Positions 8,446 through 18,020 of a stretch of DNA of 39,669 bases are shown here, in pieces. The notes beneath the pieces are model-generated. The model was not told where the DNA came from, ran no database searches, and saw only the letters and a program-made list of their open reading frames with translations. The position numbers and the translations under genes were made by a program. How positions within the stretch are numbered: the stretch's first letter is position 1; each line of letters opens with the position of its first letter. The stretch is taken from contig CAZJQI010000041.1 in the NCBI GenBank assembly GCA_964548275.1, forward strand, positions 1-39,669, in the 5' to 3' direction. Source of the stretch: JAUVUV01 sp964548275 (GTDB taxonomy: Bacteria; Gemmatimonadota; Glassbacteria; GWA2-58-10).

Positions 8446-10914
8446 TTAATTTTTTGAGCCGGGAAGTATTCTCTTAAGAAGGCGGGCTGGTGCTTCATCG
8501 CGGCTGAAACGGTCTAGGTAGTTCCGGTAATATTTTTCAGCAGTATATATTTTCCCCAACTCCCAGGCGGCATCACCAGCTCCGATATAGGCCGCCCCGG
8601 CAGTGGAATCAATCTGAATAATATTTACAAAGCCCTGGAACGCCTCCTCATAGCGTCCCAGCTCCATCAGCACCGCAGCGATTGCATTTTCCACATCAAT
8701 GCTTGATCCTTCAATTTCTCTTGTCCGGGAGTAACATTCAACCGCTTCACCAAGCTCACCCTTTTTCTGCGCGAGATTGCCCAGGTTAAACCATGCGTCT
8801 GCGTAATCCGGCTTAAGCTTCACAGCACGCAGATATTCATTTTCCGCTGCCTCCAGGCTGTCCATCGCTTCGAGCACCACCCCGATGTTATTATGCGCGG
8901 AGGCTACCGGTTGACCAGCTTCGGCAGCCAGCTTTCGAAATATCGCGAGAGCCTTCCGATGGTCACCCGAGCTGAAATATCCTGCGGCAAGGTTTTCTTT
9001 CCTTGCCCTTGACAATGTCTCCACTCCAGTTGATTCGTAAAGGAAGGCCGCTTTCTGCCAGTTGCCGCGGGCAAACAGCAGATCCGCCTCAAGGGGAACC
9101 AGCCGGGCAGGGATTTCACCCGCGGCATGGGCCTCCTTTATTGCCCGCTCGGTGCCAGCGAGGTCTCCCCGGAGAGCCAGAATCTCTGCCAGGGAGGTTT
9201 TTAGACCGGCGGAAGGAGGGGCTTTGGCCGCGGCCTCGGTAAGCACCTCGATTGCATACTCCGGATAACCGAGGTTAAAAAGCCTGCGGGCAATCGGCTC
9301 GACCCTCCGGGTATCATTAACCAGCAGTTTGCCTCTTTCCAGCAGGAAAGAGGCAAACTGCTCTTTCATGCCCAGCTTCTCGTATGTTCTGGAGATAACC
9401 TCCGGCTGGTTTGTCATGTCATCTGTATAAAGATTGAGGACTTTCGAGTAATACCTGCTCGCTTCGGCCGAGTCACCAAGTTCATCGTAAACACGCGCTA
9501 TATAATAGGTGGTAGAGAAGTTTTCTCTGAAAAGGTTGGCTGTCTTATACGCTTTGAGGGCCTGTTCGAGCTGGCCTGATTTAAAATAAGCATTCCCCAG
9601 GCCATAGTGATTGAACTGGAAATTCGGATAGGTGCGCACAGCGTTTGTCCAGAGCGTGAGTGCGTCTTTCCAGACACGGCAGCGGTCAAAGGAGAGCAGA
9701 GCAAGCAGAATGAGAGTAACCGATCCTGCGAAAACAAACAACCGGCGTGCTGTTTCCCGATTTGCCAGAGCCTCCCGGAAGCGTATCATAACCAGCACAC
9801 CGACAAAAACAAAACCGAAAGACGAAAGATAAAGATAGCGGTCGGCCATGAAAATGCTGATCGGCAAAAGACCGGAGACCGGCAGCAGGTTCAGAAGGAA
9901 GAAAAGGATACCGAATGCAACCGCTCTTTCCCTTTTAACTATCGACAGAGTCAGCATGGCTATAAGCAGAAGATCTATGGCCAGATACACAGCCAGGCGC
10001 CAGTTGTACTCACCGGAAAAGAACGGTGGCGGATAGCTATGCGAGAGATTTACCGGCAGGATGAGATTTTTGACATATTTAGCCAGCACAGAGGAGATTG
10101 TGAGAAAATGAACCGACACGCTGCCCTGGAGAAACGATCCGGTAAATGCGCTGCTTTTGAAAACATAGTAAGCCGCGGCCAAAGCTACCAGAGCCAGAAA
10201 CGGGGCGATTTTCAAGCTCACCCCTTTCAGGTTGGCGTCTTTGCGCGGATAAAAAAACTCGAATGCAACGACAACCAGCGGCAATGCCGCCACACTGGGT
10301 TTTGAAAGCAATCCCAGAAGAAGAAAAAGCCAGCTTGCCAGGTAGTGTCCAATAGCGAATCCTCCCTGTCGGCTTTTGATATAACTCAGGAAAGCTAAAA
10401 AGAAGAAAAGCCCGGCCAGCAGTTCCTTGTTGGAAATCATCCAGGCGACCGATTCCACATGCACAGGATGTACGGCAAACCATAAAGTGCCCAGCCAGGC
10501 CCAGAAACCCGCCCTGCCGCGTCCCAGGTCCGTGGAAAGCTCCAGCAGCTTGCGAAGCAGAAAGAAAACCACCAGAAGGTTTGCCAGATAGAGCAGCAGG
10601 TTTAACAGGTGGTATCCCCCGGGATCCGTGCCGCTGAACCTGTATACCAGAGCGAACGCTAGATGCCTTAGAGGTTGGTATGTAGCCATTCCCCGTGGTG
10701 TGAAAATCTTGCGCAGCCCCTCCCAGGACAGTTCCCGGTAGGCGATCCACCTTTTATCCAGAATCAGGGTGTCATCGTAGTTGACATAGCCGAACCAGAG
10801 GCTTTGCCCGTAGATGGCAATAACCGCAAAAACCAAAAGTGAAACCTGTAACAGGGTCCAGCGGTTAAAAACCCCTGGCCATCTGGAGGTTATTCTCACT
10901 GCATATTTATTCAT
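8446..10914 (-). CDS. TMTC-like GT-C glycosyltransferase with C-terminal TPR repeats (paralogue 1)
   Basis: The protein has 822 residues from the ATG at 10914; a TTG at 10941 would add nine. The N-terminal half is a polytopic membrane domain. It has an Asp pair, D47-D48, in the first extracytoplasmic loop (YVNYDD), then YQPLR (79-83), a GYHLLN motif, FAVHPVHVESVAW (147-158), a LSKPS motif, LILPVNL and MADRYLYLSSFGF. These match eukaryotic TMTC O-mannosyltransferases (FAVHPIHTEAV, YRPL, YHLLN in my memory of the family) and the first-loop acidic site of PMT/GT-C enzymes. The C-terminal half (about 430-815) is a run of TPR repeats (for example DAWFNLGNLAQKKGELGEA). The expected reaction is transfer of a sugar, likely mannose from polyprenyl-phosphate-mannose, to exported protein. 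It is the third of three tandem paralogues; donor and substrate are inferred. Confidence 0.85.
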   Translation of the reverse strand: MNKYAVRITSRWPGVFNRWTLLQVSLLVFAVIAIYGQSLWFGYVNYDDTLILDKRWIAYRELSWEGLRKIFTPRGMATYQPLRHLAFALVYRFSGTDPGGYHLLNLLLYLANLLVVFFLLRKLLELSTDLGRGRAGFWAWLGTLWFAVHPVHVESVAWMISNKELLAGLFFFLAFLSYIKSRQGGFAIGHYLASWLFLLLGLLSKPSVAALPLVVVAFEFFYPRKDANLKGVSLKIAPFLALVALAAAYYVFKSSAFTGSFLQGSVSVHFLTISSVLAKYVKNLILPVNLSHSYPPPFFSGEYNWRLAVYLAIDLLLIAMLTLSIVKRERAVAFGILFFLLNLLPVSGLLPISIFMADRYLYLSSFGFVFVGVLVMIRFREALANRETARRLFVFAGSVTLILLALLSFDRCRVWKDALTLWTNAVRTYPNFQFNHYGLGNAYFKSGQLEQALKAYKTANLFRENFSTTYYIARVYDELGDSAEASRYYSKVLNLYTDDMTNQPEVISRTYEKLGMKEQFASFLLERGKLLVNDTRRVEPIARRLFNLGYPEYAIEVLTEAAAKAPPSAGLKTSLAEILALRGDLAGTERAIKEAHAAGEIPARLVPLEADLLFARGNWQKAAFLYESTGVETLSRARKENLAAGYFSSGDHRKALAIFRKLAAEAGQPVASAHNNIGVVLEAMDSLEAAENEYLRAVKLKPDYADAWFNLGNLAQKKGELGEAVECYSRTREIEGSSIDVENAIAAVLMELGRYEEAFQGFVNIIQIDSTAGAAYIGAGDAAWELGKIYTAEKYYRNYLDRFSRDEAPARLLKRILPGSKN

Positions 10915-10956
10915 CAAGCTCACGATCCTATAGCCGAACAATGATCCGGGAAGAAG

Positions 10957-13239
10957 TCAGTTTACCTTGCCAGATGCGCTGAGCGATTTTAGCCTGGCCG
11001 TGTATCTGCGGGCCTGCGCGGTATCCCCCAGCACAGAATACGTTCTGATAAGTGATTCTATTACCGCCCGGTCTGCACCTCCGGCCAGCGAATCCGCACG
11101 CTGGTAATGGTGCAGGGCAGAAAGAAGATCGCCAAGAGCGAAAAGAAGGTTGCCCCGGTTGAAAAAGACATCCACGTAGCTTGAATCCAGTGCGATTGCC
11201 TTGAGATACAGCGAGTCCGCACTCGCATAGCTGCCCATATTTTCATAAACTACCCCGGCGTTATTGTACGCCCTCGGTAGTGTAGAATCGATATCAGCCA
11301 TCAGAAGAAAATATCTCAGTGCGGTCCCAAGTTTATTTTGTTCAAAATAATATAATCCCATGAATTCCAGTCCCCGCAAATCCAGTCCGCTGTCAGGATA
11401 CCGCGAGTAAATCTCCACTGCCTTTTCTATGCGTCCGCTACGGCTGTAAAGATGAGCCAGATTCAGGCGGGTTATTTTCGAGTGCCGCCCCACAGCCAGG
11501 GCCTTTTCCAGCAGTTTTTCCGCCTCGGCCGCATTCCCTGAGTCGAGATAAGCCATTGCCAATAAATTGCATGCTTCCGGGTTATTTGGATTTATCTTCA
11601 ATGCTTCTTTCAGGGAGCGTACGGCCTCTTTTTCCCTGCCCTGCTTCCGGCGCAGACGGGACAGGCTGATCCATGCTCTGTGGGAATCGGGATACCGGTC
11701 GAGCCAGTCGAGGATAAGCTGCTCGGATTTTTCATATTGGCCTTCTTCCATATATATCCGGGACAGGCTCCCGCAAAATTCCTCATCGCCTGGGGCCAGG
11801 CTGTACCCGATCTGAAGCAGCTTTTCAGCTTTCTCTCGCTGTCCGCGCCTGATCGAAATATCCACCGCTCCTTTAAGGGCCTCCAGATTCGGCACCGGGC
11901 GCTCAAGCAGCGGCTTGTATGTTCTCAGAGCGCTGTCCAACTCCCCCTGGCGAAGATAGCTGTGACCCAACCCGACCCGGGCAAGGGTGAGGCCAGGATA
12001 AAGCTCGAAAACCCGGTTCCAGGCAGAGGGCCCATCGCGCCAGTACCCGATCTGCCGGTAAGTGAGTACACCCAGAGAGACCAGCATCAAAAGCAATAGT
12101 GCTCTCAGCAAAGGTAACCGGCGATTCTGTAACCTCCCTGCAAGCCAGGCGTAGGCATAACCAGCCAGCCCGCAAAAACCCATCGAGGAGAGATAAAAGT
12201 AGCGGTCCGCCCGTTCGATACGGATCGGTACCAGGTTGGCATTCGGCAGAAGGGCCAGGATCGCCCAGATGATAAAAAAAGCATATGGCTTCCGCTTAAG
12301 GTAAGAGTAACCCGCCCAGTAAACCATCAGCAAGGCAGCGGCAGGATAGAGGTACAACTTTGGATCGATTAAACCTTCAAAGTGAAAGCCGGGATAGCGC
12401 AAGCACAGATTTACCGGCAAGATCAACTTCACTGCGCTGAAATAAAAGGCGCCTGATATTTTTCCCAGTTGTAAAATGACGTTGTCCAGGATCGAACCCA
12501 GGCCCAGACTGGCTGTGGTAAAAATAAAGTAGAAAACGGCTGCCAGAGCTGGAAACATGTACACAAGGTAAACAGGGAGCCGTCTCAGGAAAAGTCTCCA
12601 TTCCCGGCTGGGGTTCCGGAATATGCTGTCGTAAAAGATAAGAGCCAGGGGAAGGGTGACCGCGGACGGTTTGGAGCCCAGAGCGAAAAAATAGAAAAAG
12701 AGCGAAAAAACAACTCCGCCCCTGGAAAGAGATTCACTACGAATGTAAAAATAAAGCGCCCCGAGGTAGAAAAAGGCGACAAGTGTATCTTTATGCCCGG
12801 ACACCCAGGCGGCCGCCTCCACATGGCCGGGGTGAAGCGCGAAAATCCCGGCTGCCGCAACAGCGCCCCAGCGCCAGTATCTCAGGCCCCAAATATTGTT
12901 TATCCGACTGAGCAATAATCTCAGAGCAAGGTAGAAAAAGATAATCGTACCCAGATAGAAAGCCAGGGAGACAAGATGGTAAGCGATCCAGGAGGAGCCT
13001 TTATGCTGGGAGGCCAGCAAGGCCGTTACCATATCCCTTACCGGCTGATAAGTGCCTTTCATTCTGGGTATAAGAAGGTTACTCAGGCCGGCCGAATTGA
13101 ATCCGCCCTCATACAAATCTGTTCGAACAAGCTGGTCATCCCAGTTGACCGGGCCGTAATTCAGTGAGCGGCTGTAAACAAGCGCTGTTGCAGCCATGAT
13201 TATTATAATAAGCAGCCAGTACAGCCTATTCTCTCTCAC
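10957..13239 (-). CDS. TMTC-like GT-C glycosyltransferase with C-terminal TPR repeats (paralogue 2)
   Basis: The protein has 760 residues from a GTG at 13239 with GGAGGAGAA directly upstream. The membrane domain repeats the signatures of its neighbours: D34-D35 in VNWDD, YQPVR (64-68), HPGHVEAAAW (136-145), GSKPS (188-192), KLILPVNLCLRYP (271-283) and ADRYFYLSSMGF (344-355). About ten hydrophobic helices fill residues 5-400. TPR repeats follow (about 410-750), with canonical W/L-G-Y/A-F-A-P spacing. The gene starts 32 bases after paralogue 3 and is followed by paralogue 1 within 50 bases, so the three form one transcription unit. All candidate catalytic residues are kept, so this is not a decayed copy. 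The product is probably an inner-membrane enzyme acting on the periplasmic face; its specificity may differ from its paralogues (inference). Confidence 0.85.
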   Translation of the reverse strand: MRENRLYWLLIIIIMAATALVYSRSLNYGPVNWDDQLVRTDLYEGGFNSAGLSNLLIPRMKGTYQPVRDMVTALLASQHKGSSWIAYHLVSLAFYLGTIIFFYLALRLLLSRINNIWGLRYWRWGAVAAAGIFALHPGHVEAAAWVSGHKDTLVAFFYLGALYFYIRSESLSRGGVVFSLFFYFFALGSKPSAVTLPLALIFYDSIFRNPSREWRLFLRRLPVYLVYMFPALAAVFYFIFTTASLGLGSILDNVILQLGKISGAFYFSAVKLILPVNLCLRYPGFHFEGLIDPKLYLYPAAALLMVYWAGYSYLKRKPYAFFIIWAILALLPNANLVPIRIERADRYFYLSSMGFCGLAGYAYAWLAGRLQNRRLPLLRALLLLMLVSLGVLTYRQIGYWRDGPSAWNRVFELYPGLTLARVGLGHSYLRQGELDSALRTYKPLLERPVPNLEALKGAVDISIRRGQREKAEKLLQIGYSLAPGDEEFCGSLSRIYMEEGQYEKSEQLILDWLDRYPDSHRAWISLSRLRRKQGREKEAVRSLKEALKINPNNPEACNLLAMAYLDSGNAAEAEKLLEKALAVGRHSKITRLNLAHLYSRSGRIEKAVEIYSRYPDSGLDLRGLEFMGLYYFEQNKLGTALRYFLLMADIDSTLPRAYNNAGVVYENMGSYASADSLYLKAIALDSSYVDVFFNRGNLLFALGDLLSALHHYQRADSLAGGADRAVIESLIRTYSVLGDTAQARRYTARLKSLSASGKVN

Positions 13240-13270
13240 TTCTCCTCCAGTGAGTAACCACCGTTAGTTA

Positions 13271-15553
13271 TCAGCCCGGAGGCAACCGGTCCAGGATTGC
13301 CTGGAGATATTCTTTCAGCCCGGCAGAATCCGCTCTGCCAGCGCAAAGTTCCAGCGCCCTTTCGATACTTCGGCGAGACCCGGAGAAATCTCCTTTTTTC
13401 CTGTAAAGAATTGCAAGGTTTACCCAGGCATCGATATAGTCGCTCCTGATTTGCAGGGCTTCACGATAGGATTCCTCCGCCTGGTCCAGTTTTCCTGTTT
13501 CGGCAAGCACCTGGCCCAGATTGTTCAATATCTCTGCCCGGTTTTCTCCACTCAGTACCAACGCATGCCGGTAGGATTCAATAGCTTTTTTCACAAAACC
13601 CGCCTGCTGGCTGGCAAGGCCAAGCAAGACAAGAGTGCGATAGTCTTCCCCTCCCAGTCGGAGAGCATTTTCGAGCGATTCCACGGCTTTCCGGCTGTGT
13701 CCGGCTTGAATTTGAAGTCTTCCCAGGAGTCTCCAGCAGGCGGCCTCAAAGGCGGGCTCACCCGTGCCTAGTGACAACAATTCCACCGCAAGCTCCCGGC
13801 GGCCGATTTTTTCGAGAACTTTCCCCAGTTTAATCCACGTTTCGGTGGTCAACTGGCTCGGCCTGTACCGTGCGGCCGCCTCAAGGTCTTTCACCGCCTG
13901 CTCCTCGAAGCCGCGCTCAAGCATCATTATGCCCCGGTTGAAGTATGCCGACCAGACCATTCCCTTCTCCAGCTCGATTACTTTCTCAAACGCCGCCAGG
14001 GCTGCTGAATCCTGGCCGAGACTATAATAGTTTATCCCCAGGTTGATCCAGAGCTCCTCCCTTTCGGGGCTTAAAACAAGCGCCTGATCCAGATGCGCCT
14101 GTGCCTTTGCATGCTCTCCCCGCTGCCGAAAGTAAGCGGCTAAATTAACATGTGCGTGACCGTAATCTGGATTGATCTCGAGCACCCGCCGGTAAAGCTC
14201 TGCCGCTTCATCGCGCCGACCGTCTTTGATGTATGCTTCGGCAAGGTTAAAGGTACCCAGGGCGTGATCGGGATAAAGCGCGACCACCCTGGACCACAGG
14301 CTCGTTCCGTCACGCCAGTCAAACTGCCTTTTAAAGGTCACACTGGCCATGCTCGATGCAAAAATCACGAACAAAAGCGCAAAAAGCGGGGAAACGGTCT
14401 TATATTCAGGGGCTTGCCCTTTAGAAACCTCACTGAACCGGGAAAAAATCAGGGCCAGCAGCAGGGCGAATCCCATGCTCGGCAGGTAAAGATAACGATC
14501 CGCCATCAGGGTGCTGGTGGCCACCAGCCCAGAGGTGGGCAGAAGTGTGGCGGCGAACCAGACCGGTGCCAGTAAGGCTTGCCTGCCCCTGCCCGCACAA
14601 TGGTAAGCGGCCCAACCGATACAGGCCAGGATCAGAGCCCAGGTGCTTCCAGCCAGCAACGGGGGAGAATTCGGTACGCTCAAGGGGTAGCGGCAGCAGA
14701 TATTTACCGGCAGAAAAAGCTTCAGCAGACTCTTTCCCCAGAGAACCGGAACGGTAAATATGCGAGCCATCAGGGAGGGGCTGCCTGGTGAATCGATTCT
14801 CACTGAAGAGATTAACAGAAGTTGTATTCCCAGCAGAATGGCTGGGAGAAAAAAAGGTATTATACCCAATAAAACTCCCGGCCACTGTTTTCGAGCAGAG
14901 CCGCCTTTTCCCATGGCCTCAACCATTTCGTATCCCAGAATCAACAGGGGTAAGGCCAGTGCCCCGGGCTGGCTTGCCAGGGCGACGAGATAAAAGAAAA
15001 AACTCATCCGGTAAAATCGCCCCTTCTTCTCGCTTTTGAATCGAAGGTAGTAAAAGAAAGAGGCGAGGAAAAATGCCGCCATCAGACTTTGCTTGCCCCC
15101 CTGAAGCCAGGAGACAGCCTCGACATGAACCGGATGGAAAGCGAAAACCGCCGATGCCACCAGGGCTACGTTCTCCGCCCGCTGATCGGATCCTTGCCTG
15201 GTGTTAGCCAGAAAAAGATGTTTAACCACTTTGTAAAAAAGCAGAATATTTACAATATAAAGGATGATATTGAAAAGCAGAAATCCGAACGGCCTGGGAC
15301 CGTTTACCGCATAGACAAGCGCATAAGCCAGACTGCGCAAGGGCTGATAGCTGGCCATTCTCCCAGCAGGTGGCACAAACATCTCAAGCAGGTTTTCAAC
15401 CGAGAGCGAACGAATAATCTGGTTGGAATGGATCAGCGCGTCGTCCCAGCCCACATATCCGTTTTTCAGGGAGGGCAGGAAGAGAACCGCGACAAGGAGG
15501 GCCAGAAGCGGAAGTCTGTAACAGGAGAGCTTTTCAAATGCCTTTGCAGCCAT
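13271..15553 (-). CDS. TMTC-like GT-C glycosyltransferase with C-terminal TPR repeats (paralogue 3)
   Basis: The protein has 760 residues from the ATG at 15553; the ribosome binding site is weak. The membrane domain has D37-D38 (YVGWDD), YQPLR, HPVHVEAVSW (140-149), LFLPVNICCRYP and MADRYLYLPSMGF. The distance from the Asp pair to the HPxHVE motif is 102-103 residues in all three paralogues, as expected for a conserved fold. One difference is ASQPG where the others have SKPS. The TPR region covers about residue 420 to the end (for example HALGTFNLAEAYIKDGRRDEA). It is the first TMTC-like gene of the triplet, following the HPt-like gene after a 142-base gap that holds only weak promoter-like elements. 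It could also be described as a bacterial TPR/PMT-family protein; the TMTC comparison rests on shared motifs seen by eye. Confidence 0.85.
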   Translation of the reverse strand: MAAKAFEKLSCYRLPLLALLVAVLFLPSLKNGYVGWDDALIHSNQIIRSLSVENLLEMFVPPAGRMASYQPLRSLAYALVYAVNGPRPFGFLLFNIILYIVNILLFYKVVKHLFLANTRQGSDQRAENVALVASAVFAFHPVHVEAVSWLQGGKQSLMAAFFLASFFYYLRFKSEKKGRFYRMSFFFYLVALASQPGALALPLLILGYEMVEAMGKGGSARKQWPGVLLGIIPFFLPAILLGIQLLLISSVRIDSPGSPSLMARIFTVPVLWGKSLLKLFLPVNICCRYPLSVPNSPPLLAGSTWALILACIGWAAYHCAGRGRQALLAPVWFAATLLPTSGLVATSTLMADRYLYLPSMGFALLLALIFSRFSEVSKGQAPEYKTVSPLFALLFVIFASSMASVTFKRQFDWRDGTSLWSRVVALYPDHALGTFNLAEAYIKDGRRDEAAELYRRVLEINPDYGHAHVNLAAYFRQRGEHAKAQAHLDQALVLSPEREELWINLGINYYSLGQDSAALAAFEKVIELEKGMVWSAYFNRGIMMLERGFEEQAVKDLEAAARYRPSQLTTETWIKLGKVLEKIGRRELAVELLSLGTGEPAFEAACWRLLGRLQIQAGHSRKAVESLENALRLGGEDYRTLVLLGLASQQAGFVKKAIESYRHALVLSGENRAEILNNLGQVLAETGKLDQAEESYREALQIRSDYIDAWVNLAILYRKKGDFSGSRRSIERALELCAGRADSAGLKEYLQAILDRLPPG

Positions 15554-15695
15554 TGAACGATATTTAACTTGAGTTTTGAGCCCGGTTGATTCCAGAAACT
15601 GGACTTTGGGATCCGGACAATTTTATCAGAGGTAAAATCAACAATGCAAAAATCAGACCCCTTGCTTTTTCGCTCGATCCTTGGAAAACCCATAG

Positions 15696-17081
15696 CTATA
15701 ACTCTCTTTCCAGTTCCGCAACCACTGTCTGTAACCCTTCTACACTTCGTCCTAATGAAACATTCTCTCCCTGGCCTGCCAAGGCCAGTTCAGTCAGAAG
15801 TTTCCGCATCCTCATAAATGATTCGTTAAATGCTTCATATCCGAAATCATCCGCCAGTTTGACAATCCGGTCCAGGTACCTGGACAGTATCCGGGAAGTT
15901 CTTCTGGGAGAGGGGCCGCTGAGACGAGAGAGATTGTACTTGATCAGTTCGATCATATCCCTGCACTTTTCGCTGAAATAAAGATCGACTATTCCGGCAG
16001 TATCTGCGAAACTTTTCTCCTGTAAATCAATCTCCGGGGTGGCTTCCGTTTGCTGCTGCGAAATTTTTTCCTCGATCCCAGAAGATGGCGCAGGAATTTC
16101 CGCTGGCGCCTCTGTCAAAACTTCTTCAACAGTGGCGGCAGCCTGGGCTTCCTGGTCAGCGAACAGATCGAGTTCCTCTGTTACAGGCTTCTCCCTGGGC
16201 TCCGGTTTCTCTTCGGTCTCAGGCAGTTCTTGCTCAGCCTGTTCCTCGAAGGCCGGAGCAACCTTTGCCAGATCTTCAGAAAGGGGCTTTTCTGGAACAA
16301 GGGGGGTCTTTTCAACTTCTGCTGCGGGAGGCTCGATCTTCTGCTCGCCAACTGCCGGCTCCTGAGGCTGAAAGCTTTCCTGCTGCTTACCAGAGTCTCT
16401 CTCTTCTCTGGCCGACTCTATTGCCAGGCTGCTCACCTGGGTGAACCATTCATCCACCGAGCTTGAAATATCCTCTGCCTTCTCCTGCTCCAGTTCCGGT
16501 TCAGACAGTCCGCCCGATATTTCAACCTGTTGATTCAATTCCTCGTTCATCCGGTAGCACTTGCTTTTTGCCGTGTGGCACCAGAGTAGAAAATTTTGTC
16601 CCTCTTCCCCGGAAGCGAGCCTGCACATCGCCTGCAGAAGTGTATTGAGAGTTTCCTGCTCTTGAGGGTTAAGCTTTCGCTCAAGCCGGCCGGCGGAGGA
16701 CAGCGCCTTGCATGCGACCTCGAACATCTCGGTAAAGTCTTTCACCGGGGGCTGGTCATCGCCTCCCCAGAGAATCTTCCAGCTTGAGTAGAGATCTTCA
16801 ACAAGGGCCGGCGAGGGTTGCATATGATCCAGCCGCTCGAGTTCCCCGTTGAGAATATCCATTACCTTGCGTGCCTCGACTCCGAAATAGACCTTGCGGT
16901 CTCCGGTTTCCATCCGGGGGCGGGGCTGCTGCACGGGCTGATCATCCCGGGAGGCCGGTGTTACCTTGAGTTCCAGGTTCTGACTGAACATGGAGCCGCT
17001 GGGTGAGGAATCATCCGGCCGGGATGAATCTTCCGAGGATTTTTTCCTGATTTCATTGTGTGGTGATTTACCGTTATCCAT
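15696..17081 (-). CDS. Unknown protein with two HPt-like helical segments and an acidic linker
   Basis: The protein has 461 residues from the ATG at 17081 (GGAG seven bases upstream). The N-terminal 50 residues are polar and disordered-looking. Residues about 63-135 (YFGVEARKVMDIL and onward) resemble a CheA/HPt four-helix bundle, but the expected AHTLKG phosphohistidine motif is absent; the equivalent stretch reads SSWKILWGG. A long Glu/Pro/Ala-rich linker (about 190-355) follows. A second similar helical unit (about 358-450, VDLYFSEKCRDMIELI) closes the protein and also lacks the histidine motif. No signal peptide or membrane segment is seen. It sits between panC and the TMTC-like genes, probably in the same operon. 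It may be a scaffold or a decayed phosphotransfer protein; the HPt assignment is an inference from pattern, not a firm match. Confidence 0.75.
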   Translation of the reverse strand: MDNGKSPHNEIRKKSSEDSSRPDDSSPSGSMFSQNLELKVTPASRDDQPVQQPRPRMETGDRKVYFGVEARKVMDILNGELERLDHMQPSPALVEDLYSSWKILWGGDDQPPVKDFTEMFEVACKALSSAGRLERKLNPQEQETLNTLLQAMCRLASGEEGQNFLLWCHTAKSKCYRMNEELNQQVEISGGLSEPELEQEKAEDISSSVDEWFTQVSSLAIESAREERDSGKQQESFQPQEPAVGEQKIEPPAAEVEKTPLVPEKPLSEDLAKVAPAFEEQAEQELPETEEKPEPREKPVTEELDLFADQEAQAAATVEEVLTEAPAEIPAPSSGIEEKISQQQTEATPEIDLQEKSFADTAGIVDLYFSEKCRDMIELIKYNLSRLSGPSPRRTSRILSRYLDRIVKLADDFGYEAFNESFMRMRKLLTELALAGQGENVSLGRSVEGLQTVVAELEREL

Positions 17082-17145
17082 CCGGACACTCCATTAATTC
17101 CAGAAATCGATTGCTGCGCCTTGCTCACGGGGCGCTTCTGGAGGT

Positions 17146-18003
17146 TCAATTAGAGAGATCGCCCGTGTTCACATCCACATTGTCGATCAGCCTTGCCGAA
17201 CCGAGTTGTAACGCGGCAGCCAGGTAACGGCATTCGGAGGCCTGTTTGACCTCTGCCATGTCATTATCCACCGCAGAAATGTATTCCATCTGGCCTCCGG
17301 TATTTCTTTCGATTTCGCGCCGCGCCGATTCCAGAACGCCTGCCAGCTCAGCGCCGGGTACGGCCAGAGCCCTGGCTGCTGCCTGAAGACCGCGATAGAG
17401 ATTAGGTGCCCTCCGGCGCTCTTGTTCGCTCAGGTAAAGATTGCGCGAACTAAGCGCCAGGCCGTCCGGCTCGCGCACGATCGGACCGGCCACGATTTCC
17501 ACGGGAAGATCCAGGTCGCGTACCATGCGCCGGATAAGGATCAACTGCTGAAGGTCCTTGCGGCCGAAAACCGCCAAATCGGGGGTTACGATATTAAATA
17601 GCTTGGTCACTACAGTTGTCACGCCGCGGAAATGGTTCGGCCTGCTTTGTCCGCAAAGGCCTTTGCTCACTGAGGTCTCCTCTACAAATGTGGTGGCGTT
17701 CGGAGCGTAAACCTCTTTCTTTTCGGGCGCAAAAATCAGGTCAACCCCCTCTTTTTGTGCCAGACCCAGGTCGCGCTCGAGGTCTCGCGGGTAGCTCTCC
17801 AGGTCTTCTCCAGGGGCGAACTGGATCGGGTTGACAAAGAGGCTGACAACCGTGTAATCGGCCTGGCGGCGTGAAATCCGCATCAGGCTCAGGTGGCCCT
17901 CGTGAAAATACCCCATGGTTGGCACCAAACCCACCCTTGCGCCAGCACTCTTAATGCGTGCAATTTCGGCCCGAACCTCAACTTTGCTTTTTACAAGTTT
18001 CAC
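17146..18003 (-). CDS. panC: Pantothenate synthetase (pantoate--beta-alanine ligase)
   Basis: The protein has 285 residues, normal for the family, from a GTG at 18003 with AGGGGAG upstream. It makes pantothenate from pantoate, beta-alanine and ATP in the cytoplasm, on the route to coenzyme A. Visible hallmarks are the ATP-binding VPTMGYFHEGH (H34, H37), the FVNPIQF motif, YPRDLERDL, FGRKDLQQL, and the KMSKS-like loop EPDGLALSSRNLYLS. Its start lies 17 bases after the folK stop, so it is cotranscribed with folB and folK. Confidence 0.97.
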   Translation of the reverse strand: MKLVKSKVEVRAEIARIKSAGARVGLVPTMGYFHEGHLSLMRISRRQADYTVVSLFVNPIQFAPGEDLESYPRDLERDLGLAQKEGVDLIFAPEKKEVYAPNATTFVEETSVSKGLCGQSRPNHFRGVTTVVTKLFNIVTPDLAVFGRKDLQQLILIRRMVRDLDLPVEIVAGPIVREPDGLALSSRNLYLSEQERRRAPNLYRGLQAAARALAVPGAELAGVLESARREIERNTGGQMEYISAVDNDMAEVKQASECRYLAAALQLGSARLIDNVDVNTGDLSN

Positions 18004-18020
18004 TCCACTCCCCTGCCGAT

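Noticed and set aside
15554..15695. Promoter before the TMTC-like triplet
   Set aside because: Only TTGCAT-16-GATAAA was found, with few consensus matches, so I keep the triplet in the folB transcript.
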